Assembly: GCF_013912065.1 (NCBI RefSeq)
Contig: NZ_JACESA010000009.1
Coordinates: 62,001-126,000, forward strand
Length of the DNA stretch: 64,000 nucleotides
Source: Brevundimonas sp.
Lineage (GTDB): Bacteria; Pseudomonadota; Alphaproteobacteria; Caulobacterales; Caulobacteraceae
Direction of reading: 5' to 3'
In this document: positions 24,584 through 32,720 of the stretch, piece after piece
How positions within the stretch are numbered: position 1 is the first letter of the stretch
Layout: each line of letters opens with the position of its first letter
Notes under the pieces: model-generated
What the model saw: the letters and a program-made list of their open reading frames with translations, nothing else
The model's database searches: none
Told to the model about the DNA's origin: nothing
Position numbers and translations under genes: made by a program

Positions 24584-25084
24584 ATGACCGCACACACAAT
24601 CACGAACGAGAACTACGGTGAGGCGCTGGATGCCATAAGGGACATCCTCTTGCTCTACGTAGACATGGCCGAGTCGTACTCGGGCTTCGGACATGCGACG
24701 GACGTCAACGTGCGGTTCGACCCTCTCAAGTTTGTAGACGCGGAACTGATCAATCCACCAGGATACGCGCCGCTCGTAGACATAGCCTTCCTACGAACCG
24801 GATCTGCGGTCGCAATCCTCTGCTCTCTGTACGACGAGTGGTGCGAGTTCGAAGCCGTTGTTGGTCAGCAGTTCAAAGACGCGATCCAAGCCGGGCGACT
24901 ACGGTTGGTTCCAGACATTGATCGCGTGGCGAGAGAGGCGCTTGAACGCGGAGATATGCGCCTCGAGGACCCGTGGTTCGATGAGGCTGTGGAGCCGATC
25001 TACCAGCGCCATGTAGTCGGCTACTTCGAAGCGCTGTCCAAGATGCACCGGCGAGAGGGTGGAGACGGACACCTTGCCAAGTAG
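24584..25084 (+). CDS. Hypothetical protein, lower GC than its surroundings
   Basis: 166 aa; I do not recognise the family. It is a soluble-looking acidic protein without signal peptide or membrane segment, rich in Asp, Glu, Ala and aromatic residues (WCEFEAVVGQQFKDAI, EDPWFDEAVEPIYQRHVVGY). Base composition and codon use (many A/T-ending codons such as GTA, CTA, CGA) differ clearly from the neighbouring genes, which suggests transfer. The ribosome site before ATG 24584 is weak. It lies between a REP-like palindrome and a second small gene, framed by GCGGAC elements. Confidence 0.6.
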   Translation: MTAHTITNENYGEALDAIRDILLLYVDMAESYSGFGHATDVNVRFDPLKFVDAELINPPGYAPLVDIAFLRTGSAVAILCSLYDEWCEFEAVVGQQFKDAIQAGRLRLVPDIDRVAREALERGDMRLEDPWFDEAVEPIYQRHVVGYFEALSKMHRREGGDGHLAK

Positions 25085-25221
25085 GGTCCGCTACCCACCC
25101 ATAGCGGACGATCACCACGTCCGCTTTCGGGCGAGCAGGCCAATGTTTCGTTTGCGACCGGGCGCAAATAGCCCTTCCCGACCCGTTGCGGACATTGATC
25201 CGGTATCGCATTGTCCAGCCC

Positions 25222-25497
25222 ATGGCACTGGATGACCTCGAAGGCATCGTCGTCGCGAGCGGCAGTTGGCTCTATGACGGCACAATCTCCAAACGCACGC
25301 TCGTGATCGCCAGAAACTACGATGTGAAATGGGCGACCTATCAAGCCGATGGGCTGCTTGAAGAAGGTGAGCTTCCAGCAGAGACGGGACCAGATGGTCT
25401 CTACTATTACGTCTCAGGGACCGGGCCATTTTCCAACGTCGATGCCGCCAAGGAGTGGACCGAGCAGGCGTGGGGGCCGGTTGTCTGGGACGAATAG
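25222..25497 (+). CDS. Hypothetical protein, 91 aa
   Basis: Family not recognised. The sequence (MALDDLEGIVVASGSWLYDG, YYYVSGTGPFSNVDAAKEW, GPVVWDE) looks like a small folded beta-rich acidic protein without export signal. ATG 25222 is chosen; a TTG at 25186 is also in frame but lies inside the conserved upstream element. Like the gene before it, it has lower GC than the window and is framed by GCGGAC-type elements, so the pair may have the same history. Confidence 0.55.
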   Translation: MALDDLEGIVVASGSWLYDGTISKRTLVIARNYDVKWATYQADGLLEEGELPAETGPDGLYYYVSGTGPFSNVDAAKEWTEQAWGPVVWDE

Positions 25498-25640
25498 ATA
25501 GGTCTGCTAACCACCACTGGGCAGCACGTCGGAATGTCCGCTTCCTGCAGCCGCGACCTAAGGATGACGGGGGCGAGGTGAAGACTAGTCTTCCCTCCGA
25601 GCATGGGCCGTCAAGAGCCCCTCCACGACGCTTCGCCCTC

Positions 25641-25658
25641 CTCCCCGCAAGCGGGGAG
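25641..25658. repeat. Short hairpin CTCCCCGC-AA-GCGGGGAG
   Basis: A perfect 8-base stem with a 2-base loop, with CCCTCCACGACGC nearby. The wording matches, in reverse orientation, the hairpin string between gap and pgk at 61837-61971, so it is likely a partial copy of the same repeat family. Confidence 0.5.
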
Positions 25659-25687
25659 CAACCCTGTCCGTTCTCCATTGGCCTCCC

Positions 25688-25862
25688 GCTTTCGTCATTC
25701 CGGGCGGAGCGCAGCGGAGACCCGGAACCCAGCGGCGCCGAAGGCGAAATGGTTCAGCCGCACGATGCTGGACCACCGAGTCCGCGACAGTTTCGCGCTC
25801 TCGCGCGCCGCTGGGTTCCGGGTCTGCGGGCCAAGCGGCCCTTCGCCCGGAATGACGAAAGC
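25688..25862. repeat. Nested intergenic inverted repeat
   Basis: Two 19-base perfect arm pairs are nested: GCTTTCGTCATTCCGGGCG (25688-25706) with 25844-25862, and ACCCGGAACCCAGCGGCGC (25720-25738) with 25805-25823. A transcript would form one long stem with an internal loop. No gene is visible in the 498-base gap that holds it. Confidence 0.85.
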
Positions 25863-25995
25863 AAACAGGCGTGACCTTCCCGATAGCCGTCTCGGGCGCC
25901 ATTCGATCGGGTGGTGGTCCAGGTTGAAGACGCACAGCAACCACTCGCCGCCGCCCCCTCGCCGACGCGAGAGGACGGGGGAGCGGAGCCGGCGA

Positions 25996-27429
25996 TCAGC
26001 TGTCGGCCTGCCAGCCGCCGGCCAAGGCCTTGAACAGGGCCACCTGATAGGTGGTGACCAGGGCGTCCGACTGGGCCAGGGCGGCGTCGGCCGAGGCCTG
26101 GGTCCGTTCGGCGTCCAGCACCAGCAGGAAGCTGTCGGCGCCGGCGTTGAAACGCTGACGCGACAGGTTGGCGGCGCGGGCGGCCTGGTCGCGCGCCTCG
26201 GTCAGGGCCGCGCGGCGGTCCAGTTCGTTGGCGTAGTTGCTGAGGGCCGTCTCGGTTTCCTGAAGGGCCGTCAGCACCGTCTGGTCGAAGGTGGCCAGGG
26301 CGGCGTCCGAACGGGCGCCGGCCGCCTTGATCTGGGCGCGGGCGGCGAAGACGTTCGGGAACGACCAGCTGATCAGCGGACCAAAGCTGAAGCGGAAGTT
26401 CTGATCGTCGCTCAGTTCGTCCGATTCCAGCGCCGTGGAGCCGACCGAGCCCCCGAGGCTGATCTGCGGGAAGAGGTTGGCGGTAGCCACGTTCACGCGG
26501 GCGGCGGCGGCGGCTAAATCGGCCTCGGCCTGACGCACGTCGGGGCGACGCGCCAACAGGGCCGCGCCGTCGCCGACGGGGATCGGCTGGCTGAGTTGCG
26601 GCGGCCGGACGCAGGCGGCGGCGGCCTGGCTGGCCTCGGCGGGCGTGACGCCCGTCAAGGTGGCCAGGCGGAACAGCGCCTCGTTCCGCGACGCGCGCAG
26701 GGTCGGCAGGGTCGCCGCCGTCTGGGCCAGGGCCGCGCGGGCGCTGGCCACGTCCAGACCGGTGCCCACGCCCTGATCGAGCAGGGTCTGGGTCAGGTTG
26801 GCGGTGTTGCGTTGCAGACCCAGGGTCCGTTCCGCCACGGCGATCTGGGCGTTGGCGGAACAGGCGTCGGCATAGGCCCGGGTCGTCTCGGCGGCCACCG
26901 TCACCTGCACCGAGGCCAGGGCGGCTTCCGCGGCCCGGGCGTCGGCGCGGGCGGCGCGGATCGTCGATTCGACGCGGCCGAACAGATCGACCTCGTAGGA
27001 CGCCTGAAGACCGACGTCATAGGTGTCGATCTCGGGCGCCTTGCCGTCGGCTTCCAGCACGGACGACGTGGCGGCCGAGGCGCGGCTGCGCTGGGCCTGG
27101 GCGCTGGTCGTCGTGGTCGGGAACCGGCCCACGCGGGCCTCCGACAGCGACGCCCGGACCGCGCGCAGATTGGCGAAGGCGGCCTCCAGCTCGTTGTTCT
27201 GGGCGAAGGCCTGCTGGATCAGGCCGTCCAGCACCGGATCATTGTACAGCCGCCACCAGTCGTCCCTGGCCTCGGCCGTCGAGACGGTGGTCGAGGCGGA
27301 GCCGATGAAGGCGCCCGTGCCCGCCGGGGGCAGGTCGGCGGCGGGCGCCCGGGGCCCGACCGCGCAGGCGGCGAGCAAGGCGCTCGCGGCCGCCGCAGTC
27401 AGGAAGTTCAGCGTCTGGGTTCGGGTCAT
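25996..27429 (-). CDS. Outer-membrane efflux lipoprotein (OprM/NodT type)
   Basis: 477 aa. It has a lipoprotein signal with lipobox (ALLAACAVG), so the Cys near residue 22 would be lipidated. Two OEP repeats follow (DDWWRLYNDPVLDGLIQQAF and LLARRPDVRQAEADLAAAAA are typical). It forms the trimeric outer-membrane exit channel of the efflux system. ATG 27429 overlaps the stop of the pump gene by ATGA. It is the third gene of the adaptor-pump-channel operon. The frame continues upstream of 27429 only as a shadow of the pump gene. Confidence 0.93.
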   Translation of the reverse strand: MTRTQTLNFLTAAAASALLAACAVGPRAPAADLPPAGTGAFIGSASTTVSTAEARDDWWRLYNDPVLDGLIQQAFAQNNELEAAFANLRAVRASLSEARVGRFPTTTTSAQAQRSRASAATSSVLEADGKAPEIDTYDVGLQASYEVDLFGRVESTIRAARADARAAEAALASVQVTVAAETTRAYADACSANAQIAVAERTLGLQRNTANLTQTLLDQGVGTGLDVASARAALAQTAATLPTLRASRNEALFRLATLTGVTPAEASQAAAACVRPPQLSQPIPVGDGAALLARRPDVRQAEADLAAAAARVNVATANLFPQISLGGSVGSTALESDELSDDQNFRFSFGPLISWSFPNVFAARAQIKAAGARSDAALATFDQTVLTALQETETALSNYANELDRRAALTEARDQAARAANLSRQRFNAGADSFLLVLDAERTQASADAALAQSDALVTTYQVALFKALAGGWQADS

Positions 27430-30400
27430 CAGAGGTGGCCTCCCTGGCCCGTCGCCGGAGCCGGCGCATCGGGATCGGTCAGGTTGGAAGTTTGATCGTA
27501 GCGGACAGTTTCCGCGCCGGTCGGTTTGGGCTTCGGCGTCTTGCCCTGCGGCAGTTTCGACGACATCCAGCGCGTCACGACATAGAAGACCGGCGTGAAG
27601 ATCAGGCCGAAGAAGGTCACCCCCAGCATGCCGGAGAAGACCGCCGTGCCGAGCGACTGACGCATTTCCGCGCCAGGCCCGGTCGCCAGCATCAGCGGCA
27701 CGACGCCGAGGATGAAGGCGAAGGAGGTCATCAGGATCGGACGCAGGCGGGTCTTGGCCGCAGCCACGGCCGCCTCGAACCGGTCCATGCCCTCGTCTTC
27801 TTCCGCCTGTTTGGCGAACTCGACGATCAGGATGGCGTTCTTGGCCGCCAGGGCGATCAGGACGACCAGGCCGATCTGGACCAGGATGTTGTTGTCCAGA
27901 CCCCGCAGGTTCACGCCGACGATGGCCGCGAGCAGACACATCGGCACGATCAGGATGACCGCCAGCGGAAGCGTGAAGGCTTCATACTGGGCCGCCAGCA
28001 CCAGGAAGACGAAGACCACGGCCATCAGGAAGATCATGGTCGCGCCCGATCCGGCCGCCTTCTGCTGGTAGGCCAGCTCGGTCCACTCGTAGGTGAAGCC
28101 CTGCGGCAGGGTGCTGGTCGCCATCTGCTCCATCACCTGAAGCGCCTGGCCGGAGGACACGCCCATGGCCGGGTTGCCCTGCAGTTCGGACGCCGGGAAC
28201 AGATTGTACCGGACCACCCGCGACGGACCCGAGTCATTGACCAGGTTCGCCACCGAACCGATCGGCACCATGGCCCCGCTGGAAGAGCGGGTCTTCAGGT
28301 TGGCGATGTCGGCGATGTCGTCGCGATACTGCGGCTCGGCCTGGGCCGTCACACGGTAGGTGCGACCCAGCAAGTTGAAGTCGTTGACGTAGGACGAGCC
28401 CAGATAGACCCCCAGGGTGTCGAACACTGCGCTGGGCTGGACGCCCATCATCAGCGCCTTGTCACGATCCACGTCGGCCTCGATGCGCGGCGAGCCGGTG
28501 TTGTAGGTCGAGAAGACCTGGCTGACCTGATCCGGGGCCTGGGCGGCGGCGCCCATCATGGCGAAGGTCGCCCCCTCCAGCGCGCGGTAGCCGGCGCCCG
28601 AGGTGTCCTGGATCATCATCTTGAAGCCGTTGCCGTTGCCCAGACCCTGAACCGCCGGCGGGGCGATGACGAAGATCTGCGCGTCCTCGATCTGACCGGT
28701 GGCCTGGGTGATGGCCCCGGCCAGGGCCGTCGCGGCCTCTTCCTTGGTCCGCTCCTCGAAGGGGCTGAGACGCACGAAGATGGTGGCGGCGTTGGAGCCG
28801 AACGAGAAGCTGGCGCCGTCGAGGCCCGCGAAGGCGACGGTGCCGTCCACGCCCCCGGTGCTCCGGATGATGTCGCTGGCGCGCTGCATCACCGCCTGGG
28901 TGCGGTCCAACGAGGCGCCGGCCGGCAGTTGGATGACGCCGATCAGATAGCCCTGGTCCTGCTCGGGAATGAAGCCCGAGGGGGTGTCGACCAGACGCCA
29001 GGCGGTCAGGCCCAGCAGGCCGGCGTAGATGATCAGCACCAGGCCGACCGTACGCACCAGACGCGCGGTCAGACGACCGTAGCGATCCGACAGCCAATCG
29101 AAGCCTTCGTTGAACTTGCGACCGCCCCAGCCGCCGTAATAGACGACGGCGCCCAGAACGCCCGGCTTGCGGACGTTCTCGTGGTCCTTCTTGTGCGGCT
29201 TCAGCAGCAGGGCGGCCATGGCCGGCGACAGGGTCAGGGACACGAACAGCGAGATCACCGAGGCCGAGGCGATGACCACGGCGAACTGGCGATAGAAGAT
29301 GCCGGGAATGCCGGGGACAAACATGGTCGGCACGAACACCGACACGAGCACCAGGCCGATGGCGATCAGGGCGCCCGACACCTCCTGCATCGATCGATAG
29401 GCGGCCTCCTTGGGCGACAGACCTTCGGAGATGGCCCGTTCCACGTTCTCGACCACGACGATGGCGTCATCGACGACGATGCCGACGGCGAGGACGAGCG
29501 CGAACAGGGACAGGGAGTTGATCGAATAGCCCAGGGCCAGCTGCACCGCGAAGGTGCCGACCAGGGCGACCGGGATGGCCACGATGGGGATGAGGGCCGC
29601 GCGCCAGGTCTGCAGGAAGACCATGACCACGATCACCACCAGAACGATGGCCTCGACCAGGGTGTGCTGAACCGATTCAACCGATGCGGCGACGAATTCG
29701 GTCGGGTTGTAGGGTACGGAGATCTGCATGCCGGCCGGAAGCTCGGCCTTGACGGCCTCGACCTCGGCCAGGACCCGTTCGGCGGTGCCCAGGGCGTTCG
29801 CCCCAGGCTGCTGGACGACCGCCAGACCGACCCCGCGCTCGCCGTCGAAGAAGCCGCGGATGCCATAGTCCTGGGCGCCCAGCTCCACCCGCGCGACGTC
29901 GCGCAGATAGGTGACGCGGCCGTCGGCGTCGGTCTTGAGGACCACGTCCGAGAACTGTTCCGGATCGGTCAGACGTCCCTGGACCTGGACAGGCAGCTGG
30001 AAGGCGGAGGCGTTGTTCGGGAAGGGCGGCTGGCCGATGGAGCCCGCCGCAGCCTGGACGTTCTGAGCCTGCAGGGCGGCGACGATGTCGGGGCCGGTCA
30101 GGCCACGCTCGGCCGCCTTGGCCGGATCGATCCAGATCCGCATCGAATAGTTGCCGCCGCCGAAGACCTGGACGGCGCCCACGCCCTCGAGACGAAGCAG
30201 ACGGTCCCGCAGATTCGAGTTGCCGTAGTTGCCGACATAGTCGTTGCTGAGCGAACCGTCGGGCGAGGTCAGGCCCAGGACCATCAGGAAGCCGCTCTCG
30301 GCCTTGTTGACCACGACGCCCGTCTGACGGACCGCGTCGGGAAGACGAGGTTCGGCCAGGGAGACGCGGTTCTGGACCAGGACCTGGGCGGCGTCGAGAT

Positions 30401-30701
30401 CGGTGCCCGGCTGGAAGGTCACGGTGATGGCCACCGCGCCGTCCGAGGTGGACGACGAGGTGATGTAAAGCATGTTCTCGACGCCGTTCACCTCCTGCTC
30501 GATCGGGGCGGCGACGGTTTCGGCCAGGGTCTCGGCGGAGGCGCCTGGATAGGTGGCGTTGATGGTGATCGTCGGCGGCGCGATCTCCGGATACTGCGAC
30601 AGGGGCAGCAGCGGATAGGCGAAGACGCCGACGATGGTGATCACCACCGAGATCACGGCCGCGAAGATCGGCCGGTCGATGAAGAAACGGGATATGTTCA
30701 T
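27429..30701 (-). CDS. RND multidrug efflux pump, AcrB/MexB (HAE1) type
   Basis: 1090 aa, slightly longer than AcrB because of a hydrophilic C-terminal tail of about 40 residues. Twelve membrane helices and two large periplasmic loops are evident. The proton-relay residues are present: the Asp pair in helix 4 (VGIVVDDAIVVVENVERAI) and Lys in helix 10 (AAKNAILIVEFAKQ). The N-terminus (MNISRFFIDRPIFAAVISVV) is typical. It exports hydrophobic drugs or toxic compounds using the proton gradient. It lies 3 bases after the adaptor gene and is coupled to the channel gene. Confidence 0.96.
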   Translation of the reverse strand: MNISRFFIDRPIFAAVISVVITIVGVFAYPLLPLSQYPEIAPPTITINATYPGASAETLAETVAAPIEQEVNGVENMLYITSSSTSDGAVAITVTFQPGTDLDAAQVLVQNRVSLAEPRLPDAVRQTGVVVNKAESGFLMVLGLTSPDGSLSNDYVGNYGNSNLRDRLLRLEGVGAVQVFGGGNYSMRIWIDPAKAAERGLTGPDIVAALQAQNVQAAAGSIGQPPFPNNASAFQLPVQVQGRLTDPEQFSDVVLKTDADGRVTYLRDVARVELGAQDYGIRGFFDGERGVGLAVVQQPGANALGTAERVLAEVEAVKAELPAGMQISVPYNPTEFVAASVESVQHTLVEAIVLVVIVVMVFLQTWRAALIPIVAIPVALVGTFAVQLALGYSINSLSLFALVLAVGIVVDDAIVVVENVERAISEGLSPKEAAYRSMQEVSGALIAIGLVLVSVFVPTMFVPGIPGIFYRQFAVVIASASVISLFVSLTLSPAMAALLLKPHKKDHENVRKPGVLGAVVYYGGWGGRKFNEGFDWLSDRYGRLTARLVRTVGLVLIIYAGLLGLTAWRLVDTPSGFIPEQDQGYLIGVIQLPAGASLDRTQAVMQRASDIIRSTGGVDGTVAFAGLDGASFSFGSNAATIFVRLSPFEERTKEEAATALAGAITQATGQIEDAQIFVIAPPAVQGLGNGNGFKMMIQDTSGAGYRALEGATFAMMGAAAQAPDQVSQVFSTYNTGSPRIEADVDRDKALMMGVQPSAVFDTLGVYLGSSYVNDFNLLGRTYRVTAQAEPQYRDDIADIANLKTRSSSGAMVPIGSVANLVNDSGPSRVVRYNLFPASELQGNPAMGVSSGQALQVMEQMATSTLPQGFTYEWTELAYQQKAAGSGATMIFLMAVVFVFLVLAAQYEAFTLPLAVILIVPMCLLAAIVGVNLRGLDNNILVQIGLVVLIALAAKNAILIVEFAKQAEEDEGMDRFEAAVAAAKTRLRPILMTSFAFILGVVPLMLATGPGAEMRQSLGTAVFSGMLGVTFFGLIFTPVFYVVTRWMSSKLPQGKTPKPKPTGAETVRYDQTSNLTDPDAPAPATGQGGHL

Positions 30702-30704
30702 GGC

Positions 30705-31910
30705 TTAGTCGCCGGTGGAAAGGCTGTTGGCGAACGAGGCGCTCGAGGCCGGGGCCGCCTGGGTGACCGGAACGTCGGACGCCTGTTCGGCGACGGGCGC
30801 GATGCGGCCGTTCTTGGCCGTGACCTTGGAGCCCGGCTGAGCCGCGCGCTGGAGGCCGGCGATGATCACGCGGTCGTTCGGAGCGAGGCCCGACTTGATC
30901 ACGCGCAGACCCTGGACGATCGGACCCAGTTGCACGACCTTGGCCGTCACGGAGCCGTCGGCGTTGACGACCGAGACGACGCGACGCGACTGGTCGGTGC
31001 CGATGGCCGTATCGGGCACCAGCAGGGCGTCGTAGGAGCCGGCGCCCGCGACCTGGGCGCGGCCGAACAGGCCGGGACGCAGGAAGCCGTCGCCGTTCGG
31101 CACGATGGCGCGCATGCGGATGACGCCCGAAGAGGTGTCCAGCGCATTGTCCGAGAAGTCCAGCCGGCCGGTGCGGGTGAAGCCGCTCTCGTCCTGCAGG
31201 CGGATGCGGACCGGGGCGCCGTTGCTGGCGCCGCCGTCACGCAGATACTTCAGCAGGACCGCTTCCGAACCGTCGAAGACGAAATGGATCGGACCGCCCG
31301 AGATGATGGTGGTCAGGACGTCGCCGGCCGACGAGCCGCCCGCGACCAGATTGCCCGGATCGACGCGGCGGTCCGAGACCCGACCCGAGGTCGGCGCCGT
31401 GACCCGCGTATATTCCAGGTTCAGCTGCGCCGTGCGCGCCGCCGCGTTGGCCGCCGCGAGGTTGGCGACGGCGGCGTCGACGGCCGCCTTGTTGGAATCG
31501 TATTCAGCCTTGGACACCGCCTGCGAAGCCAGCAGGCTTTCGCTGCGCGCCAGATTGGCGCGGGCCAGCGTCAGTTGCGACTGCATCTGTGCGACCTGGG
31601 CCTGAGCCTGCGCCAGCGCGGCCTGGGCCGGGCGGGGGTCGAGGGTGAACAGCAGTTGGCCGCGCTGGACCATCTGGCCGTCGCGGAAATGCACAGCCTG
31701 GACGTAACCGCCGACGCGCGCGCGCACCTCGACGCTTTCGACCGCCTCGAACCGGCCCGTGAATTCGTCCCAGTCCACCACCTTCTGCTGCAGCGGCGTG
31801 GCCACTGTCACGGGAGGCGCGCCTTGCGCCTGCCCTTCAGCTTTTGGGGAACATCCATAAAGCGCACCCGTCACCATGACGGATACGGCAGCAATCTTCA
31901 GCCCGCGCAT
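30705..31910 (-). CDS. RND efflux periplasmic adaptor (AcrA/MexA type lipoprotein)
   Basis: 401 aa. It has a lipoprotein signal (VMVTGALYGCSPKAEG, Cys near residue 20), a lipoyl and alpha-hairpin region (VEVRARVGGYVQAVHFRDGQ, TLDPRPAQAALAQAQAQVAQ) and a beta-barrel/proximal domain (RVTAPTSGRVSDRRVDPGNL). It joins the pump to the OprM-like channel. ATG 31910 has an AGGGAGA ribosome site; the frame extends to 31955 without a better start. It is the first gene of the operon, with two palindromic operators at 31977 and 32017 upstream, so it is probably repressed by the divergent TetR protein. Confidence 0.95.
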   Translation of the reverse strand: MRGLKIAAVSVMVTGALYGCSPKAEGQAQGAPPVTVATPLQQKVVDWDEFTGRFEAVESVEVRARVGGYVQAVHFRDGQMVQRGQLLFTLDPRPAQAALAQAQAQVAQMQSQLTLARANLARSESLLASQAVSKAEYDSNKAAVDAAVANLAAANAAARTAQLNLEYTRVTAPTSGRVSDRRVDPGNLVAGGSSAGDVLTTIISGGPIHFVFDGSEAVLLKYLRDGGASNGAPVRIRLQDESGFTRTGRLDFSDNALDTSSGVIRMRAIVPNGDGFLRPGLFGRAQVAGAGSYDALLVPDTAIGTDQSRRVVSVVNADGSVTAKVVQLGPIVQGLRVIKSGLAPNDRVIIAGLQRAAQPGSKVTAKNGRIAPVAEQASDVPVTQAAPASSASFANSLSTGD

Positions 31911-31976
31911 CTGCGCAATCTCCCTATCGGAGTAAAATCCCACCCGTGCGGACACAGACCGATGGGGAGTCGGCCC

Positions 31977-31996
31977 TTGTCAACGCGTGGTGACTT
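31977..31996. promoter_or_regulatory. Candidate TetR operator 1 (imperfect)
   Basis: TTGTCAAC-GCGT-GGTGACTT: the left half is identical to the second site, the right half matches 5 of 8 bases. It lies 67 bases upstream of the adaptor start, exactly 40 bases (about four helix turns) from operator 2. Confidence 0.65.
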
Positions 31997-32016
31997 AATG
32001 GGGATGCTCGTAACGC

Positions 32017-32036
32017 TTGTCAACAGGCGTTGACAA
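32017..32036. promoter_or_regulatory. Candidate TetR operator 2 (perfect)
   Basis: TTGTCAAC-AGGC-GTTGACAA is a perfect 8+8 inverted repeat in the middle of the 171-base region between the efflux operon and the TetR gene. Its right half contains TTGACA, a good -35 box for the regulator gene, so binding would also give autorepression. Confidence 0.78.
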
Positions 32037-32081
32037 AGCCATATGTGATCTACGGTTATTCATCTGTGGAGTGTCATCCCC

Positions 32082-32651
32082 TTGTTATGTCCCGGCCCAC
32101 GCCCGAGAAACGCTGCGGCGACCCGCACTGCCATTCTCGATGCAGCGCGCGATCGATTCGCGGCCGAGAGCTATGACGACGTGGGCATGCGCGATATCGC
32201 CCGCGACGTCGGCGTCGATGCGGCGCTGATCAGCCGCTATTTCGGATCAAAGGACGACCTGTTCCTGGCTGCTCTGGACAGTTGCAGCGACGGCAGCACC
32301 CTGATGTCGGGCGAGAAGTCCGAGTTCGGCCGACGGGTCGCGCACGAGATCGTCTTCGAACCCAAGAAGGCTGAAAAGCTGAAGGGCATGTCGATCATGC
32401 TGCGGTCGATCGGCTCGGCCAAGGCGTCGGAAATGGTGCAGACCACCTGCACCCAGCGCTTCTTCGGCCCGCTGGAGGAATGGCTCAGCGGACCGAGCGC
32501 CACGGTGCGCGCGCGACTGCTGGCGGGCTTCATCATGGGCATGTCGGTCAGCCGCGAGCTGGGGGGCGGCAGCTTCAATATCGAGCAGGCCGAATGCGAA
32601 GAGATGCGCGACCGCCTGGCGCCCATACTCCAGTCCCTTATCGACGGCTGA
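32082..32651 (+). CDS. TetR/AcrR-family transcriptional regulator
   Basis: 189 aa with a TetR helix-turn-helix at the N-terminus (RTAILDAARDRFAAESYDDV, MRDIARDVGVDAALISRYFGSKDDLFLAAL) and a variable ligand-binding C-terminal domain. No ATG fits the frame: TTG 32082, with GGAG at 32068-32071, is the best start; the ATG at 32087 is out of frame. It diverges from the efflux operon, and the gap holds two copies of TTGTCAAC-type operators. It most likely represses the pump and itself until a pump substrate binds. Confidence 0.92.
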   Translation: MLCPGPRPRNAAATRTAILDAARDRFAAESYDDVGMRDIARDVGVDAALISRYFGSKDDLFLAALDSCSDGSTLMSGEKSEFGRRVAHEIVFEPKKAEKLKGMSIMLRSIGSAKASEMVQTTCTQRFFGPLEEWLSGPSATVRARLLAGFIMGMSVSRELGGGSFNIEQAECEEMRDRLAPILQSLIDG

Positions 32652-32669
32652 CACAGCGGCGGACATGAA

Positions 32670-32700
32670 GAAGGGCGCGGAGGCCAGCCCCGCGCCCTTC
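32670..32700. terminator. Bidirectional terminator
   Basis: GAAGGGCGCGG and CCGCGCCCTTC form a perfect 11-base stem around a 9-base loop, in the 69-base gap where the TetR gene (plus) and the sugar transporter (minus) converge. Confidence 0.8.
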
Positions 32701-32720
32701 GTCTTGTCCAGTCCTGGACC

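Larger units (their letters stand above)
24537..25541. repeat. Recurring GCGGAC/GTCCGC elements framing two small genes
   Basis: GCGGAC or its complement lies at 24537, 25086, 25104, 25119, 25188 and 25536. Before each of the two unknown genes is a form of CGACCCrTTGCGGACrTT (24529-24544 and 25180-25195). Directly after each stop codon is a form of GGTCyGCTAnCCACC (25085-25099 and 25501-25515). The two genes therefore sit in the same frame of short elements, like two modules in a row. Confidence 0.6.

Noticed and set aside
24537-25541. Integron attC sites around the two small genes
   Set aside because: A GTTRRRY-like word occurs at 24543, but there is no complete attC core pair, attI or integrase gene in the window. 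Kept only as a cassette-like pattern.
27435-32033. 1532-codon open frame on the plus strand
   Set aside because: It is antisense to the whole RND pump and adaptor genes. Its Arg/Gly/Asp/His-rich, non-folding composition is typical of a shadow frame in high-GC DNA.
32087-32229. ATG 32087 as start of the TetR gene, implying a frameshift
   Set aside because: That frame gives no TetR helix-turn-helix. The TTG 32082 frame reads straight into the conserved domain, so no frameshift is needed.
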